Part shown: one piece after another, positions 5,684 to 5,823 of the stretch
Numbering within the stretch: position 1 is the stretch's first letter
Layout of the letters: every line of letters starts with the position of its first letter
Source of the DNA: DASVSE01 sp036399715
GTDB taxonomy: Bacteria > Bacteroidota > Rhodothermia > Rhodothermales > Rubricoccaceae
Assembly (NCBI GenBank): GCA_036399715.1
Contig: DASWMO010000312.1
Location: 1 to 5,823, forward strand
DNA length: 5,823 nt
Direction of reading: 5' to 3'
Made by a program: the position numbers and the translations under genes
Notes under the pieces: generated by a model
What the model saw: the letters and a program-made list of their open reading frames with translations, nothing else
Database searches by the model: none
Told to the model about the DNA's origin: nothing

Positions 5684-5823
5684 TCAGCGTGCCCCGGATC
5701 GGATGAGTGGAGGCGCGGGAGCCAGACCCCGTTGGCCCGGCTCGCCGGCTGTCCAGTCGTCCGGCGCCGCGGACGAGGCGTGCGACGAGGTCCTCGGCCG
5801 AGACGCCCTCGGCCTCGGCGGCG
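5684..5823 (-). other. Unassigned right edge; possible 3' end of a minus-strand gene
   Basis: One minus-strand frame is open from the edge to a TGA at 5684-5686 and ends in protein-like sequence (PDDWTAGEPGQRGLAPAPP...), but its first 18 or so residues are Arg/Ser/Pro low complexity. Nearer the edge, the neighbouring minus frame reads convincingly as AAEAEGVSAEDLVARLVRG, but it has no stop until inside the next gene. One real gene with a frame change near 5760 would explain both. An ATG at 5703 on the plus strand also opens a frame to the edge, so the assignment is uncertain. Confidence 0.25.

Noticed and set aside
3862..5706. A 614-codon open frame on the plus strand, antisense to the T9SS cargo gene
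   Set aside because: It covers the minus-strand gene almost exactly. The minus frame has a signal peptide, family motifs and a sorting domain, while the plus frame has only GC-biased Arg/Val/Ala/Asp composition.

Overview
The window is GC-rich throughout. Two of its proteins are secreted and end in a Por/type IX secretion (T9SS) type A sorting domain, and start codons lack Shine-Dalgarno sequences. There is also a TAnnTTTG-type -7 promoter box. Together these point to a high-GC member of the Bacteroidota/Rhodothermota group, for example the Rubricoccaceae or Rhodothermales. That placement is inference; no marker gene is present.

Layout, left to right. (1) Bases 2-601 (+): the 3' part of a small exported multi-pass membrane protein, whose start lies outside the window. 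(2) Bases 602-1315 (-): a lipoprotein with a long Pro/Arg-rich linker and a six-cysteine C-terminal domain. Its stop codon directly abuts that of gene 1. (3) Bases 1316-1732: a 417-base divergent intergenic region. It holds a perfect 11-bp inverted repeat, a duplicated decamer, an 11-copy 20-bp tandem repeat (1388-1610) and a candidate promoter. (4) Bases 1733-2374 (+): a 213-residue cytoplasmic helical protein of unknown function. It overlaps by ATGA with (5) bases 2371-3813 (+), a 480-residue T9SS cargo protein. (6) Bases 3814-3933: a convergent intergenic region with a hairpin that could terminate both strands. (7) Bases 3934-5622 (-): a 562-residue T9SS cargo protein of a Bacteroidota family rich in Asp/Asn/Gly motifs. 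(8) Bases 5623-5823: its promoter, then sequence that cannot be assigned securely, possibly the 3' end of another minus-strand gene.

Four of the five genes encode exported proteins: one membrane protein, one lipoprotein and two T9SS cargo proteins. The fifth is translationally coupled to a T9SS cargo gene. The window therefore reads as ordinary cell-envelope and secretome gene content. I see no transposase, integrase, CRISPR array, tRNA, rRNA, toxin-antitoxin pair or defence gene. The least ordinary signal is the 20-bp direct repeat array between the divergent genes. Second is a near-identical 13-bp promoter-like box placed 20-21 nt before two separate start codons.
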